Shown here: positions 17,433 through 26,653 of the stretch, piece by piece
Layout: the number at the start of each line of letters is the position of its first letter
Position numbering within the stretch: the stretch's first letter is position 1
NCBI GenBank assembly: GCA_022841905.1
Contig: JALHQO010000008.1
Location: forward strand, 62,001-126,000
Origin: Hyphomonadaceae bacterium
GTDB taxonomy: Bacteria > Pseudomonadota > Alphaproteobacteria > Caulobacterales > Aquidulcibacteraceae
DNA: 64,000 bases
Direction of reading: 5' to 3'
Notes under the pieces: generated by a model
The model's input: only the letters and a program-made list of their open reading frames with translations
What the model was told of the DNA's origin: nothing
Databases searched by the model: none
Translations under genes and position numbers: made by a program

Positions 17433-18884
17433 ATGAATAAGCCAGTCGAACCAGCCATTGAGGCTGCCAAGGCGCAAATGCAGGCGGCGTTAGAGGCCCA
17501 GAAGCGCGTGAACACGCGGCGCGGTCCGCCGAGCGCAGCGCAGCGCAAGGATCGGCTCACGCGCTGCATCACGCTGCTGCTGAACCACAAGGACGAGTTG
17601 GTCGACGCGATCCAAGCCGATTTCGGCACGCGCTCGCGCGACATGACGCTGCTGACGGACATCGCCGCCGCGATCGGACCGCTGAAGCAGGCGCGCGCGG
17701 AGCTGGACGGCTGGATGAAGCCGCGCAAACGGAAAGTGACGCCGGCAGCGCTGGGGCTCTTCGGCGCCAAGGCGGAAGTGCGTTACCAGCCGAAGGGCGT
17801 GATCGGCGTGATGACGCCGTGGAATTTTCCGGTGCAGCTGGCCATGGACGCCGTCGCCGGCGCGTTCGCCGCGGGCAATTCAGTGATGCTGAAGCCGAGC
17901 GAGTTCACACCGGCGACCTCGGCTTTGCTGGCGCAATTGTTTGATCTCTATTTTGACGAAGAAGAGATCGCGGTGATCCTCGGCGGCGCGGATGTCGGCG
18001 CTGCGTTCTCCGGTCTGCCGTTTGATCATTTGATCTTCACCGGCGCGACGTCGGTTGGCCGTCACGTGATGCGCGCCGCGGCGGAAAATTTGGTGCCGGT
18101 GACGCTTGAGCTTGGCGGCAAATCGCCGGTCGTGCTGGGCGCGAGCGCCGATCTGGCCAAGACGGCAGCGCGGATCATGCAAGGCAAAACGATGAACGCG
18201 GGCCAAATCTGCCTGGCGCCCGATTACGTGCTGGCGCCGAGCGCGAGCGTTCCGGGTTTCGTGAGCGAAGCGAAAGCTGCGGTCGCTAAGATGTATCCGG
18301 CGATCAAGGACAATGGCGACTACACCGCCATGATCAATCAGCGCCACTATGATCGTGTACGCGGACTGATCGCCGATGCACGCTCGAAGGGCGCCGAGAT
18401 CGTCGAGATCAATCCCGCCAACGAGGATTTTTCGCAGCAAGAACACCGCAAAATCCCGCCCACGCTGATCGTCGGCGCGACCGACGAGATGAGCGTGATG
18501 CAGGAGGAAATCTTCGGACCGGTACTGCCGATCCGAACCTATGCGTCGCTCGATAGCGCGATCGCCGAGATCAATGCGCGGCCGCGGCCGCTCGCGCTCT
18601 ATTATTTTGGTGAGGACGAGGCCGAGAGCGAGGCGCTGCTGGCGCGCACGCATTCGGGTGGCGTCACTATCAATGACGTGATCTTCCATTTCTCGATGGA
18701 CGATCTGCCGTTCGGCGGCGTCGGCCCCTCAGGCATGGGCGCCTATCATGGCCATCGCGGCTTCATCGAGTTCAGCCACGAGAAGGCAATCTACCGCCAG
18801 ATGAAGGGCGAACTGCTCGCCATGCTACGCCCGCCCTACGGCGATACCTTCCGCAAGCAGGTCGCCGGCAGACTGAAACCGTAA
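17433..18884 (+). CDS. Coniferyl-type aldehyde dehydrogenase
   Basis: An NAD(P)-dependent aldehyde dehydrogenase of 483 residues. The catalytic nucleophile is Cys260 in NAGQICLAPDYVL and the general base is Glu226 in VTLELGGKSPVV. PWNFPVQLAMDAVAGAFAAGN and FTGATSVGRHV bind the cofactor. The ALDH3-like length and the GQICLAPDY context match coniferyl aldehyde dehydrogenases (CalB-type), which oxidise aromatic or fatty aldehydes. The C-terminus ends with membrane-proximal RPPYGDTFRKQVAGRL. AGGAGG lies 9 bases before the ATG. The physiological aldehyde is not shown by sequence. It converges on the helicase gene. Confidence 0.9.
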   Translation: MNKPVEPAIEAAKAQMQAALEAQKRVNTRRGPPSAAQRKDRLTRCITLLLNHKDELVDAIQADFGTRSRDMTLLTDIAAAIGPLKQARAELDGWMKPRKRKVTPAALGLFGAKAEVRYQPKGVIGVMTPWNFPVQLAMDAVAGAFAAGNSVMLKPSEFTPATSALLAQLFDLYFDEEEIAVILGGADVGAAFSGLPFDHLIFTGATSVGRHVMRAAAENLVPVTLELGGKSPVVLGASADLAKTAARIMQGKTMNAGQICLAPDYVLAPSASVPGFVSEAKAAVAKMYPAIKDNGDYTAMINQRHYDRVRGLIADARSKGAEIVEINPANEDFSQQEHRKIPPTLIVGATDEMSVMQEEIFGPVLPIRTYASLDSAIAEINARPRPLALYYFGEDEAESEALLARTHSGGVTINDVIFHFSMDDLPFGGVGPSGMGAYHGHRGFIEFSHEKAIYRQMKGELLAMLRPPYGDTFRKQVAGRLKP

Positions 18885-18893
18885 CGCACGCGC

Positions 18894-20426
18894 CTACTTC
18901 CGCTTCAGGAACGCCGGCATGTTGTCGCCGAAGCCCGGCGCGTCGTTATCGTGTGGGGCGAGCGTGCCGGGGCGCTTTTCGGCGCCGCTGTTGCGGTCGC
19001 CACGGTCGGAGCGTTCCGAGCGCGCGCGTTGACGCGGCGCAGGCTTGGCCTCTTCGGTGCGTGGCGCGTCGCTTGGCGCGGCTTCAGTTTGCTTGACCGG
19101 TTCGGTTGACGCTTCCGGGCGTTCGCTGTCGCGTTTCACGAAGCGCTGCTTCTTTTCGCTGATGCGCTTGGAATGTTCTTTCTTCAGCTCTTCGGCGCGG
19201 CGGCCGCGGCCGCCTGTGTCGCGCGGATCGCCGATGGCGGCTTCCGGCACGCCTTCGATGACGGCGCGCTCGATCGGCTTGCCGGTGAGCTTTTCGATGG
19301 CGTCGAGGCTTTTCTTGTCTTGCGGGGCGACGAGCGTGAACGACGCGCCTTGCTTGCCGGCGCGGCCGGTGCGGCCGATGCGGTGAACGTAATCGTCCGG
19401 ACTGCGCGGCGGCTCGTAATTGAAGACGTGGCTCACGTCCGGCACGTCGAGGCCGCGCGCGGCGACGTCGGAGGCGATCAGGAACGTGAGTTCGCCGGAG
19501 CGGAAGCGGTCGAGCGTCTTGGTGCGCACCGATTGATCGAGATCGCCATGGATGGGCGCTGCGTTAAAGCCGTGACGCTTCAGCGAGAGCGCGACCACAT
19601 CGACGTCGGTCTTGCGGTTGCAGAAGATGATGCCGTTGCGGACATTGACGCTCGTCATCGCCGCACGCAGCGCGGCGCGCCGGGTGCGCGGATCGCCGCC
19701 GGGCAGCATGATGACGCGCTGTTCGATGGTGGTGGCGGTGGTGGCGGGCCGTGTCGCTTCGATACGTTTGGGGCTCGACAGGAATTGTTCGGTGAGGCGC
19801 GTGATCTCCGGCGGCATGGTGGCGGAGAAGAAGAGCGTCTGGCGCGTGAACGGCGTCAGTTTGAAGATGCGCTCGATGTCGGGGATGAAGCCCATGTCGA
19901 GCATGCGGTCGGCTTCGTCGACGACCATCACTTGCACGCCGTTAAGCAGGAGCTTGCCGCGCTCGAAGTGATCGAGCAGGCGGCCTGGCGTTGCAATCAG
20001 CACGTCGACGCCACGCGCCAGCAGCGCGTCTTGATCGCCGAACGATACGCCACCGATCAGGAGCGCTTTCGTTAGCTTTTGGTATTTGCCGTATTTGTCG
20101 AAGCCTTCGGCGACTTGCGCGGCGAGTTCGCGTGTCGGCTCTAGGATGAGCGTGCGCGGCATGCGGGCGCGGGCGCGGCCGGCGGCGAGGATGTCGATCA
20201 TTGGCAGCGTGAACGCTGCGGTCTTGCCGGTGCCGGTTTGAGCGATCCCGAGAATGTCTCGGCCCTTCAGCACTTCGGGGATGGCCTGCGCCTGGATCGG
20301 GGTCGGCGTGTTGTAACCGCCTTCCTTCACCGCGCGCAGCGTCGCTTCGGAGAGGCCGAGATCATCGAACGTGATCTGCGGCTGGGCAGTTTCTGCGCCT
20401 TCGGGCGCGGTATCTTCAGAGGTCAT
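18894..20426 (-). CDS. DEAD-box ATP-dependent RNA helicase (RhlE-type)
   Basis: This 510-residue helicase unwinds RNA duplexes, typically in ribosome assembly, mRNA decay or cold adaptation. Motifs in order: Q-motif FDDLGLSEATLRAV with PTPIQAQAIP, motif I AQTGTGKTAAF (about residues 62-72), PTRELAAQ, TPGRLLDH, DEAD at 170-173 (VMVVDEADRMLDMGF), SAT in FFSATMPPE, then RGLDVPDVSHVFNY and HRIGRTGRAG. From about residue 400 the tail is charged and disordered, rich in Lys/Arg/Glu, and ends in PGFGDNMPAFLKRK. This tail probably binds RNA or protein partners. It is divergent from a small lipoprotein across 246 bases holding a 13-base palindrome. Confidence 0.94.
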   Translation of the reverse strand: MTSEDTAPEGAETAQPQITFDDLGLSEATLRAVKEGGYNTPTPIQAQAIPEVLKGRDILGIAQTGTGKTAAFTLPMIDILAAGRARARMPRTLILEPTRELAAQVAEGFDKYGKYQKLTKALLIGGVSFGDQDALLARGVDVLIATPGRLLDHFERGKLLLNGVQVMVVDEADRMLDMGFIPDIERIFKLTPFTRQTLFFSATMPPEITRLTEQFLSSPKRIEATRPATTATTIEQRVIMLPGGDPRTRRAALRAAMTSVNVRNGIIFCNRKTDVDVVALSLKRHGFNAAPIHGDLDQSVRTKTLDRFRSGELTFLIASDVAARGLDVPDVSHVFNYEPPRSPDDYVHRIGRTGRAGKQGASFTLVAPQDKKSLDAIEKLTGKPIERAVIEGVPEAAIGDPRDTGGRGRRAEELKKEHSKRISEKKQRFVKRDSERPEASTEPVKQTEAAPSDAPRTEEAKPAPRQRARSERSDRGDRNSGAEKRPGTLAPHDNDAPGFGDNMPAFLKRK

Positions 20427-20593
20427 TTATTCTCACTTGGGACCGCCGCCGGCGCGGGTTTGCGGGGCGAGGGTCGCTGGGTTGGCGCTTCGCCGACATC
20501 ATCTCCGGACGAGATGGGGGCTAAACGAGGGGCGAGCACGCCCTCTCGGCGCGCACAACGGACAGCCGGCATGTGAGCGAATTTGGGTGGAAA

Positions 20594-20606
20594 GTCAATG
20601 ATTGAC
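20594..20606. promoter_or_regulatory. Palindrome in the divergent helicase/lipoprotein region
   Basis: GTCAAT-G-ATTGAC is a perfect 13-base inverted repeat, about 170 bases from the helicase start and 67 bases before the lipoprotein start. It is a possible operator for a dimeric regulator. No regulator is identified. Confidence 0.35.
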
Positions 20607-20672
20607 GTGATGACGAGGCGCGATCATCGACGTAGTTCCGGCAGGCTTATAACGAAAACATAGAGGGTGGTG

Positions 20673-21161
20673 ATGATCCTACGGTCATTCTTTCTCTTCA
20701 TTCTCGGGACGGTGCTGTTGGCCGCGTGCGCGGCCCGAGCTGACGCCGATCAAGTCATTGAGCCCGTTGTGATACCCGGAGTTATCGATGGCCATCATCG
20801 CGGGTGCGACCTGTCATTTCATCTGGCGCGCGGGTTAACCGGCAACAATTTCGACAGCGCTATTGGGGCAACGCTATCTATTTACGCGACCGGCGAATAT
20901 CGCTGGGTGGGTGCCCTTAAGATGGGTTTTCAGCCGCGCCCTGGAGTTGTTCTACCGCCGTCGCGCGCATTCCTTGTGGTTGGCGACAGAACCAACGAAT
21001 CTGAAGTGACCGAATTCGAACCATCGGAAAGTCGCGGATACATGCGCATTAATTTTGCAGGAGACGAGGTCACGGCCGCAGCGTTCGATGCGTTGGCCAA
21101 CACCGGCAACGCTACGATTAGAGTCCAAATGCCTAACAGCGAGCCCTCCGACTGGTCGTAA
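20673..21161 (+). CDS. Small predicted lipoprotein, unknown function
   Basis: A 162-residue exported protein. It has a signal sequence (MILRSFFLFILGTVLLAACA) with a lipobox-like LLAAC, so Cys at about residue 19 is the likely lipid-modified N-terminus. The mature part (HHRGCDLSFHLARGLTGNNF and onward) is predicted beta-rich with no family I recognise. The ATG at 20673 is chosen because AGAGG lies 6 bases upstream; two GTG codons just before it are less well placed. Local base use is visibly more AT-rich than neighbouring genes (for example around 20870-20900 and 21040-21160), which may indicate a recent acquisition. Confidence 0.65.
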   Translation: MILRSFFLFILGTVLLAACAARADADQVIEPVVIPGVIDGHHRGCDLSFHLARGLTGNNFDSAIGATLSIYATGEYRWVGALKMGFQPRPGVVLPPSRAFLVVGDRTNESEVTEFEPSESRGYMRINFAGDEVTAAAFDALANTGNATIRVQMPNSEPSDWS

Positions 21162-21238
21162 AATTTGGAAGGCCGTGAAGATGTTACGGCCGCTCGGACT
21201 CGTTGCTTGACCCAAATTGAGGGGCTCCAAGGCTTAGA

Positions 21239-23275
21239 TTAAACGTCCACATCCTCAACGAACTTCGCGTTCGCTTGGATGTAGTTGAACCTGAGCTCGG
21301 CCTTCTTCCCCATCAGCGTTTCGATCAGGATTTCGAAATCCGGCGCGCCGGTGTCGTCGAGCACCACGCGCGCGAGCGTGCGGGTGGCGGGGTTCATGGT
21401 GGTGTCTTTCAAATCGGCGGGCATCATTTCGCCGAGGCCTTTGAAGCGCGAGATATCGACTTTGCGGCCTTTGAACTCGCCGTTGAGCAGCGCCTCTTTA
21501 TGCGCGTCGTCGCGGGCGTAGATGCTCTCCTTGCCGGCGGTGACGCGGTAGAGCGGCGGCATTGCGAGATAGAGCCGGCCTGCGCGGATCAGCGCGGGCA
21601 TTTGCTTGTGAAAGAACGTGATCAGCAATGACGCAATGTGGGCGCCGTCGACGTCGGCGTCGGTCATGATGATGACGCGCTCGTAGCGCAGATCGTCGAC
21701 CTTGAACTTCGCGCCCATCTGCACGCCGAGTGCGAGCGCGAGATCGGCCAGTTCCTGGTTGCCGCTCATCTTCTCGGCGCCAGCGCTGGCGACGTTCAGG
21801 ATTTTGCCCCGCAACGGCAGGATGGCTTGCGTCTCGCGGTTGCGCGCTTGCTTGGCCGAGCCGCCGGCGCTGTCGCCTTCGACCAGGAAGAGTTCGGTGT
21901 CTTTCTCGCCCGCGCGCGAGCAATCGGCGAGCTTGCCGGGCAGGCGCAATTTGCGCGTAGCACTTTGGCGCGAGACTTCCTTCTCTTTGCGGCGGCGGAC
22001 GCGGTCTTCGGCTTGCGTGATGGCCCATTCGAGCAAGCGGTTGGCGTCAGCCGTGTTGGCGCCGAGCCAGTGATCGAACGGATCGCGCACCGCTTGTTCG
22101 ACGATCTTCGCCGCTTCGGTTGAAACCAGCCGGCCTTTGGTTTGGCCCTCGAACTGCGGATCGCGAATGAAAACGGAGACGAGCGCTGCGCCCGTATTCA
22201 TCACGTCTTCCTGCGTGATCAGCGTCGCCTTCTTGTTGTTGCGAAGTTCGGCGTAGGCTTTCAGGCCCTTCGAGATCGCCGCGCGGAAGCCGGCTTCGTG
22301 GAAGCCGCCGTCCGGCGTGTAGACGGTGTTGCAATAAGAGCGGAGGAAGCCGTCGGCTTCGCCGAAGCCATCGCTCACCCACGTCAGCGCCCACTCGACG
22401 CGGCCGTGTGGGCCATCCTTCTCGGTGCGCCCAGTGAAGGGCTCGTTGACGACGCTGCGTTTGGACTTGGTGAGTTCGGTGAGGAAGTCGCCGAGGCCGT
22501 TCGGGAAATGCAGGATGGCTTCGGCGGGCGTGTCGTCCGTGATCAGCGACGGCGCGACTTTCCAACGGATTTGCGTGCCGCGTTGCAGATAAGCTTTCGA
22601 GCGCGCCATCTGGAAGAGACGCGCCGGTTTGAACGCCGCACCCTTGCCGAAGATTTCGGCGTCCGGATGGAAGCGCACGGTGGTGCCGCGGCGATTGTGG
22701 GCGGGGCCAACTTCCACGAGTTTCGATGTCGGCACGCCGCGTGAAAAGGTCTGGCGATAGAGTTTGCGGTCGCGCGCGACTTCGACTTCGACCTTGTCCG
22801 ACAGCGCATTGACGACGGAAACGCCGACGCCGTGCAGGCCGCCGCTTGTGTGATAAACCTTGCCGGAAAACTTTCCGCCCGCGTGCAGCACCGTCATGAT
22901 GATTTCAAGCGCGGACTTCTTCGGAAACTTGGGGTGCGGATCGACGGGCATGCCGCGGCCGTTATCGGTCACACGCAACGTGCCGTCGGCTTCAAGTTCC
23001 ACTTCGATGCGATCGGCAAAGCCGGCCACCGCTTCGTCCATCGAGTTGTCGAGCACTTCGGCGAAGAGGTGATGAAGCGCGCGCTCATCGACGCCGCCAA
23101 TATACATACCCGGCCGCTTGCGCACCGGCTCCAGGCCTTCGAGGACTTCGATATCCTTGGCTGTGTAGCCGCCGGCCGCCGCGGGTGGCGCTTCGCTCTC
23201 GCCGAACAGGTTGCCGTCCCAGAGGGAATTATCGCCGTCTTTGGGCATCGAAGATTTCTTCTGCGCTTGCGCCAT
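21239..23275 (-). CDS. parE: DNA topoisomerase IV subunit B (ParE)
   Basis: ParE is the ATPase subunit of topoisomerase IV, which unlinks daughter chromosomes. The 678-residue protein has the GHKL ATP site (EVLDNSMDEAVAG, DNGRGMPVDPHPK, GGLHGVGVSVVNALS), the transducer domain, and the TOPRIM metal site (LVEGDSAGGSAKQARNRETQ, then MTDADVDGAHIASLL). The absence of the large C-terminal insert and the EGDSAGGSAKQ context separate it from GyrB. AAGGGA precedes the ATG. ParC is not in this window. Confidence 0.94.
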   Translation of the reverse strand: MAQAQKKSSMPKDGDNSLWDGNLFGESEAPPAAAGGYTAKDIEVLEGLEPVRKRPGMYIGGVDERALHHLFAEVLDNSMDEAVAGFADRIEVELEADGTLRVTDNGRGMPVDPHPKFPKKSALEIIMTVLHAGGKFSGKVYHTSGGLHGVGVSVVNALSDKVEVEVARDRKLYRQTFSRGVPTSKLVEVGPAHNRRGTTVRFHPDAEIFGKGAAFKPARLFQMARSKAYLQRGTQIRWKVAPSLITDDTPAEAILHFPNGLGDFLTELTKSKRSVVNEPFTGRTEKDGPHGRVEWALTWVSDGFGEADGFLRSYCNTVYTPDGGFHEAGFRAAISKGLKAYAELRNNKKATLITQEDVMNTGAALVSVFIRDPQFEGQTKGRLVSTEAAKIVEQAVRDPFDHWLGANTADANRLLEWAITQAEDRVRRRKEKEVSRQSATRKLRLPGKLADCSRAGEKDTELFLVEGDSAGGSAKQARNRETQAILPLRGKILNVASAGAEKMSGNQELADLALALGVQMGAKFKVDDLRYERVIIMTDADVDGAHIASLLITFFHKQMPALIRAGRLYLAMPPLYRVTAGKESIYARDDAHKEALLNGEFKGRKVDISRFKGLGEMMPADLKDTTMNPATRTLARVVLDDTGAPDFEILIETLMGKKAELRFNYIQANAKFVEDVDV

Positions 23276-23512
23276 GACGTTCCCTTAAGACGCTTCGCGT
23301 TGCCAGAGCAACGACCCGACGCTGGGGAACACTGCACTGATGAGTGGTATCAAGGGAGTAAACGCACCTCGGCGACGAATTAAGTGGCTTTGGGGTCACC
23401 ACATTTCATTGCGTGCGGGAAATGGCAGCGATCGGCGAAACATCGCCCACTTCTCGCCGTTCCTACCCCTCAACGAGCGCTGGGGCCGCTCGAGAACGAG
23501 GAGAATTTGTAC

Positions 23513-23995
23513 ATGAAAAAGTTCGCAATGATGGCCGCTGTCGCGGTTGCAGCGCTGGTTGCAGTTCCCGCAGCCGCGCACGCCGATTGGTACGCGGGCG
23601 CTGCCTACACCAATTTCGACGCTGACGGCGCCGACATCGGCGCAGCGACCGGCCGGCTTGGTTATCGCTTCCATCCGAACTTCGCCGTTGAAGGCGAAGG
23701 CTCGGTTGGCATCGACGATGAAGACGGCGTCGAACTCAACCACAATGCCGGCCTCTATGCCGTTGGCATCGTGCCGGTGACGTCGAACTTGGATCTGCAT
23801 GGCCGCGTTGGCTATCAGCACACCGAAGTCGACACGGCATTTGGCGATGTGAGCGACGATGGCGTGGGTTACGGCGTCGGCGCGACCTATCGCTTCACGC
23901 CGAACGTCGGCATCCGCGCTGACTGGACCCGCATGGAAGGCGACGACGAAGCCGAAGCGGATGCGATCTCCGTTGGCGCTGCGTTCAACTTCTAA
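23513..23995 (+). CDS. Small outer-membrane beta-barrel protein (OmpA/OmpW-like porin family)
   Basis: A 160-residue exported protein. It has a clean signal peptide (MKKFAMMAAVAVAALVAVPA, cleavage after AHA before DWYAG). A short 8-strand barrel pattern follows (WYAGAAYTNF, GRLGYRFHPNFAVEGEGSVG, LHGRVGYQHTEV, YGVGATYRFTPNVGIRADWT) and ends in the outer-membrane C-terminal signature AAFNF with terminal phenylalanine. The barrel type without a peptidoglycan-binding domain matches small opacity/OmpW-like porins. GAGGAGA lies about 9 bases before the ATG at 23513. Longer frames upstream would bury the signal peptide. A role in permeability or stress is inferred from family only. Confidence 0.9.
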   Translation: MKKFAMMAAVAVAALVAVPAAAHADWYAGAAYTNFDADGADIGAATGRLGYRFHPNFAVEGEGSVGIDDEDGVELNHNAGLYAVGIVPVTSNLDLHGRVGYQHTEVDTAFGDVSDDGVGYGVGATYRFTPNVGIRADWTRMEGDDEAEADAISVGAAFNF

Positions 23996-24021
23996 CCAAA
24001 CGCGCTATCGCAGAATGCGAA

Positions 24022-24049
24022 GCGGGCCGGGGAGTGATCCCCGGCCCGC
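24022..24049. terminator. Bidirectional terminator hairpin between the porin and glnA
   Basis: GCGGGCCGGGGA-GTGA-TCCCCGGCCCGC is a perfect 12-base-pair stem with a 4-base loop. It is placed 26 bases after the porin stop and 24 bases from the convergent glnA stop. The U-tract is weak on both sides, but position and stability make it the likely end of both transcripts. Confidence 0.75.
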
Positions 24050-24073
24050 AGCGCTTTACGCGGCGTGCGGTGA

Positions 24074-25477
24074 CTACGCCTTGTAGTACATGTCGAACTC
24101 CACCGGGTGGGGGTGGGTTTCGAAGCGGTCGAGTTCTTCTTTCTTGAGCTCGATATAAGCGTCGATCAGATCGTCGCTCATGACGCCACCCTTCAGCAGG
24201 AAGTCGCGATCCGCGTCGAGCGAAGTCAGCGCTTGGCGCAGGCTCGAGCAGACGGTCGGCACGTCCTTCAGTTCTTCCGGCGGCAGATCATAGAGATTCT
24301 TGTCCAGCGGATCGCCGGGATGAATCTTGTTCTGGATGCCGTCGAGACCAGCCATCAGCAGCGCAACGTAGGTCAGGTACATATTGCCGGCCGGATCGGG
24401 GAAGCGAACTTCCACGCGCTTGGCTTTCGCGCCGGTGCCGTGCGGAATGCGGCACGAGGCCGATCGATTGCGCGCCGAGTAGGCGAGCAACACCGGAGCT
24501 TCGTAACCAGGCACGAGACGCTTGTAGGAGTTCGTCGTCGAATTCGAGAACGCGTTGATCGCGCGCGCGTGCTTGATGACGCCGCCAATGTAGTAGAGGC
24601 AATTTTCGCTGAGATCGGCGTAGCGATCGCCGGCGAAGGTGTTGTTTGAACCCTTCCAGATCGACATGTGCACGTGCATGCCCGAGCCGTTGTCTTTGTA
24701 ATAAGGCTTCGGCATGAAGGTCGCGGACTTGCCGTACGATGCAGCCACTTGGTGGATGATGTACTTATACAAGTTCATGTTGTCGGCCATCGTCGTCAGC
24801 GTGTTGAACTTGAGGCCAAGTTCGTGCTGCGCCGGCGCGACTTCATGGTGATGCTTCTCGGGGTTCATGCCGAGCTGGCCCATGATCTCCAGCATCTCAC
24901 CGCGCATGTCTTGCAGTGAATCGATCGGCGGCACCGGGAAGTAGCCGCCCTTCGGGCCGGGACGGTGGCCGAGATTGCCGCCTTCGTAGGCTTTGTTGGT
25001 GTTGAACGGCAGCTCGGTGGAGTCGAACGAGTAGCCGGTGTTGTTCGGGTCGGTGGACCAGCGCACGTCGTCGAACACGAAGAACTCAGCTTCGGGGCCG
25101 AAGTACGCGACATCGCCGGCGCCTGACGACTTCACATACGCTTCCGCTTTCTTCGCGATCGAACGCGGGCAGCGCGAATAGGGCTGCAGCGTGCCGGGCT
25201 CTAGAATGTCGCAGAACATGGCCAGCGTGGTTTGCTGGTAGAACGGATCGATGTGCGCGCCTTTCGGGTCGGGGCGCATGACCATGTCGCTCTCGTTGAT
25301 CGCTTTCCAACCGGCGATGGACGAGCCGTCGAACATCGTCCCTTCGGTGAAGATGTCCTTGTCGATCATCGACACGTCGAAAGTGACGTGTTGCATCTTG
25401 CCGCGAAGATCGTTGAACCGAAGGTCAACGAACTGGACTTCCTTGTCCTTGATCAGTTTCAGAATTTCTTCTGACAT
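24074..25477 (-). CDS. glnA: Glutamine synthetase type I (GlnA)
   Basis: GlnA condenses ammonia and glutamate to glutamine with ATP; it is the main nitrogen assimilation enzyme (dodecamer, cytoplasm). The 467-residue protein has [18 protein letters not shown] at the N-terminus, the metal/ATP segments [11 protein letters not shown] and [17 protein letters not shown], the glutamate loop [10 protein letters not shown] and the adenylylation tyrosine in NLYDLPPEE, the site modified by GlnE in type I-beta enzymes. I chose the ATG at 25477, preceded by GGGGGAG; an upstream in-frame codon would add 11 atypical residues. It follows glnB on the same strand after 90 bases. Confidence 0.97.
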   Translation of the reverse strand: MSEEILKLIKDKEVQFVDLRFNDLRGKMQHVTFDVSMIDKDIFTEGTMFDGSSIAGWKAINESDMVMRPDPKGAHIDPFYQQTTLAMFCDILEPGTLQPYSRCPRSIAKKAEAYVKSSGAGDVAYFGPEAEFFVFDDVRWSTDPNNTGYSFDSTELPFNTNKAYEGGNLGHRPGPKGGYFPVPPIDSLQDMRGEMLEIMGQLGMNPEKHHHEVAPAQHELGLKFNTLTTMADNMNLYKYIIHQVAASYGKSATFMPKPYYKDNGSGMHVHMSIWKGSNNTFAGDRYADLSENCLYYIGGVIKHARAINAFSNSTTNSYKRLVPGYEAPVLLAYSARNRSASCRIPHGTGAKAKRVEVRFPDPAGNMYLTYVALLMAGLDGIQNKIHPGDPLDKNLYDLPPEELKDVPTVCSSLRQALTSLDADRDFLLKGGVMSDDLIDAYIELKKEELDRFETHPHPVEFDMYYKA

Positions 25478-25512
25478 CGGAAACTCCCCCGAGTTTTTTG
25501 TTACGTGCAAGC

Positions 25513-25546
25513 GAGCGCCCTAGCGGCTCGGTCCGCCTGGGCGCTC
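25513..25546 (-). promoter_or_regulatory. Stable hairpin in the glnB-glnA intergenic leader
   Basis: Arms GAGCGCCC (25513-25520) and GGGCGCTC (25539-25546) pair, with an inner GCGG/CCGC extension. On the minus strand no T-run follows the hairpin, so it is not a simple terminator. It may cause partial termination or protect the processed glnA mRNA, setting the ratio of PII to glutamine synthetase. A second inverted repeat, ATCACT/AGTGAT (25551-25568), overlaps the glnB stop. Confidence 0.45.
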
Positions 25547-25567
25547 TAGAATCACTACCGGCAGTGA

Positions 25568-25972
<405 letters not shown>

Positions 25973-26019
25973 CTAAGGACAGGGGGGACGCTGTGAGTGT
26001 CGCGCGGGCGCCCGGTTCC

Positions 26020-26036
26020 TAGGCGCCAGGCGCCTA
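26020..26036. promoter_or_regulatory. Palindrome in the divergent glnB / histidine phosphatase region
   Basis: TAGGCGC-CAG-GCGCCTA is a perfect 17-base inverted repeat, 114 bases upstream of glnB and 44 bases upstream of the phosphatase gene. It is a possible operator for either gene. It does not match the NtrC consensus I know. Confidence 0.4.
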
Positions 26037-26080
26037 ATCAAACGGCTGGCGCGGGCCGGGACCGGCTCTAAGCTCAAGTC

Positions 26081-26653
26081 ATGCCCCGCTTGTTTCTAAT
26101 CCGACACGCCGAACCCGCTGCCGGCTGGGGCGGCGCACACGCCGATCCGGGGTTGACCGAATCGGGTCACGCGCAAGCCCAGGCCGCCGCTCAGTCACTG
26201 GCTCAGTACGGGCCTCTGGCCGTGCTGACGTCGCCGATGGCGCGGTGCCGAGAGACCGCATCGCCGTACGCGGCGTTGCGCGGTGTCGATCCGGTGATTG
26301 AGCCGCGTGTCAGCGAGGTGGTCGCGCCCACTGGCGTGACGGATCGGCCGGCTTGGCTACGAAACAATTTTCCTTGGGACGCGGGGCTCGCCCGTCGGCA
26401 GTGGCGCGATGTCGATGCGGAACTTCAATCCTGGCGCGGAGAGGCCGTGCGCGCTGTGAGCGCCATAGCGCGCGACAGCGCCGTGTTCAGTCACTTCATT
26501 GCGATCAATGCGATTGTGAGCGCGGCGCTTGGCAGCGATAAGACCATCGTGTTTCGCCCCGGCCACGCCTCGATCACCGAACTGGACGTCTCGCCGCGCG
26601 GCTTAAGCGTCGTGATGCTCGGGGCCGAGATGCAATCGGCGGACGTGCGATGA
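26081..26653 (+). CDS. Histidine phosphatase family protein
   Basis: A 190-residue member of the histidine phosphatase (phosphoglycerate mutase-like) superfamily. The catalytic phospho-histidine is in LFLIRHAEPA. A conserved arginine follows in LTSPMARCRETA, and the second histidine is in VFSHFIAINA. The family hydrolyses phosphate from small molecules or proteins (SixA, CobC and others), and the substrate cannot be told. It overlaps nnr by 4 bases (ATGA), so the two are co-translated; a role in nucleotide or cofactor repair would fit but is inference. Confidence 0.86.
   Translation: MPRLFLIRHAEPAAGWGGAHADPGLTESGHAQAQAAAQSLAQYGPLAVLTSPMARCRETASPYAALRGVDPVIEPRVSEVVAPTGVTDRPAWLRNNFPWDAGLARRQWRDVDAELQSWRGEAVRAVSAIARDSAVFSHFIAINAIVSAALGSDKTIVFRPGHASITELDVSPRGLSVVMLGAEMQSADVR

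Noticed and set aside
21171-21191. GGCCGT/ACGGCC hairpin between the lipoprotein gene and parE
   Set aside because: Only a 6-base-pair stem with a 9-base loop and no T-run; too weak to call a terminator.
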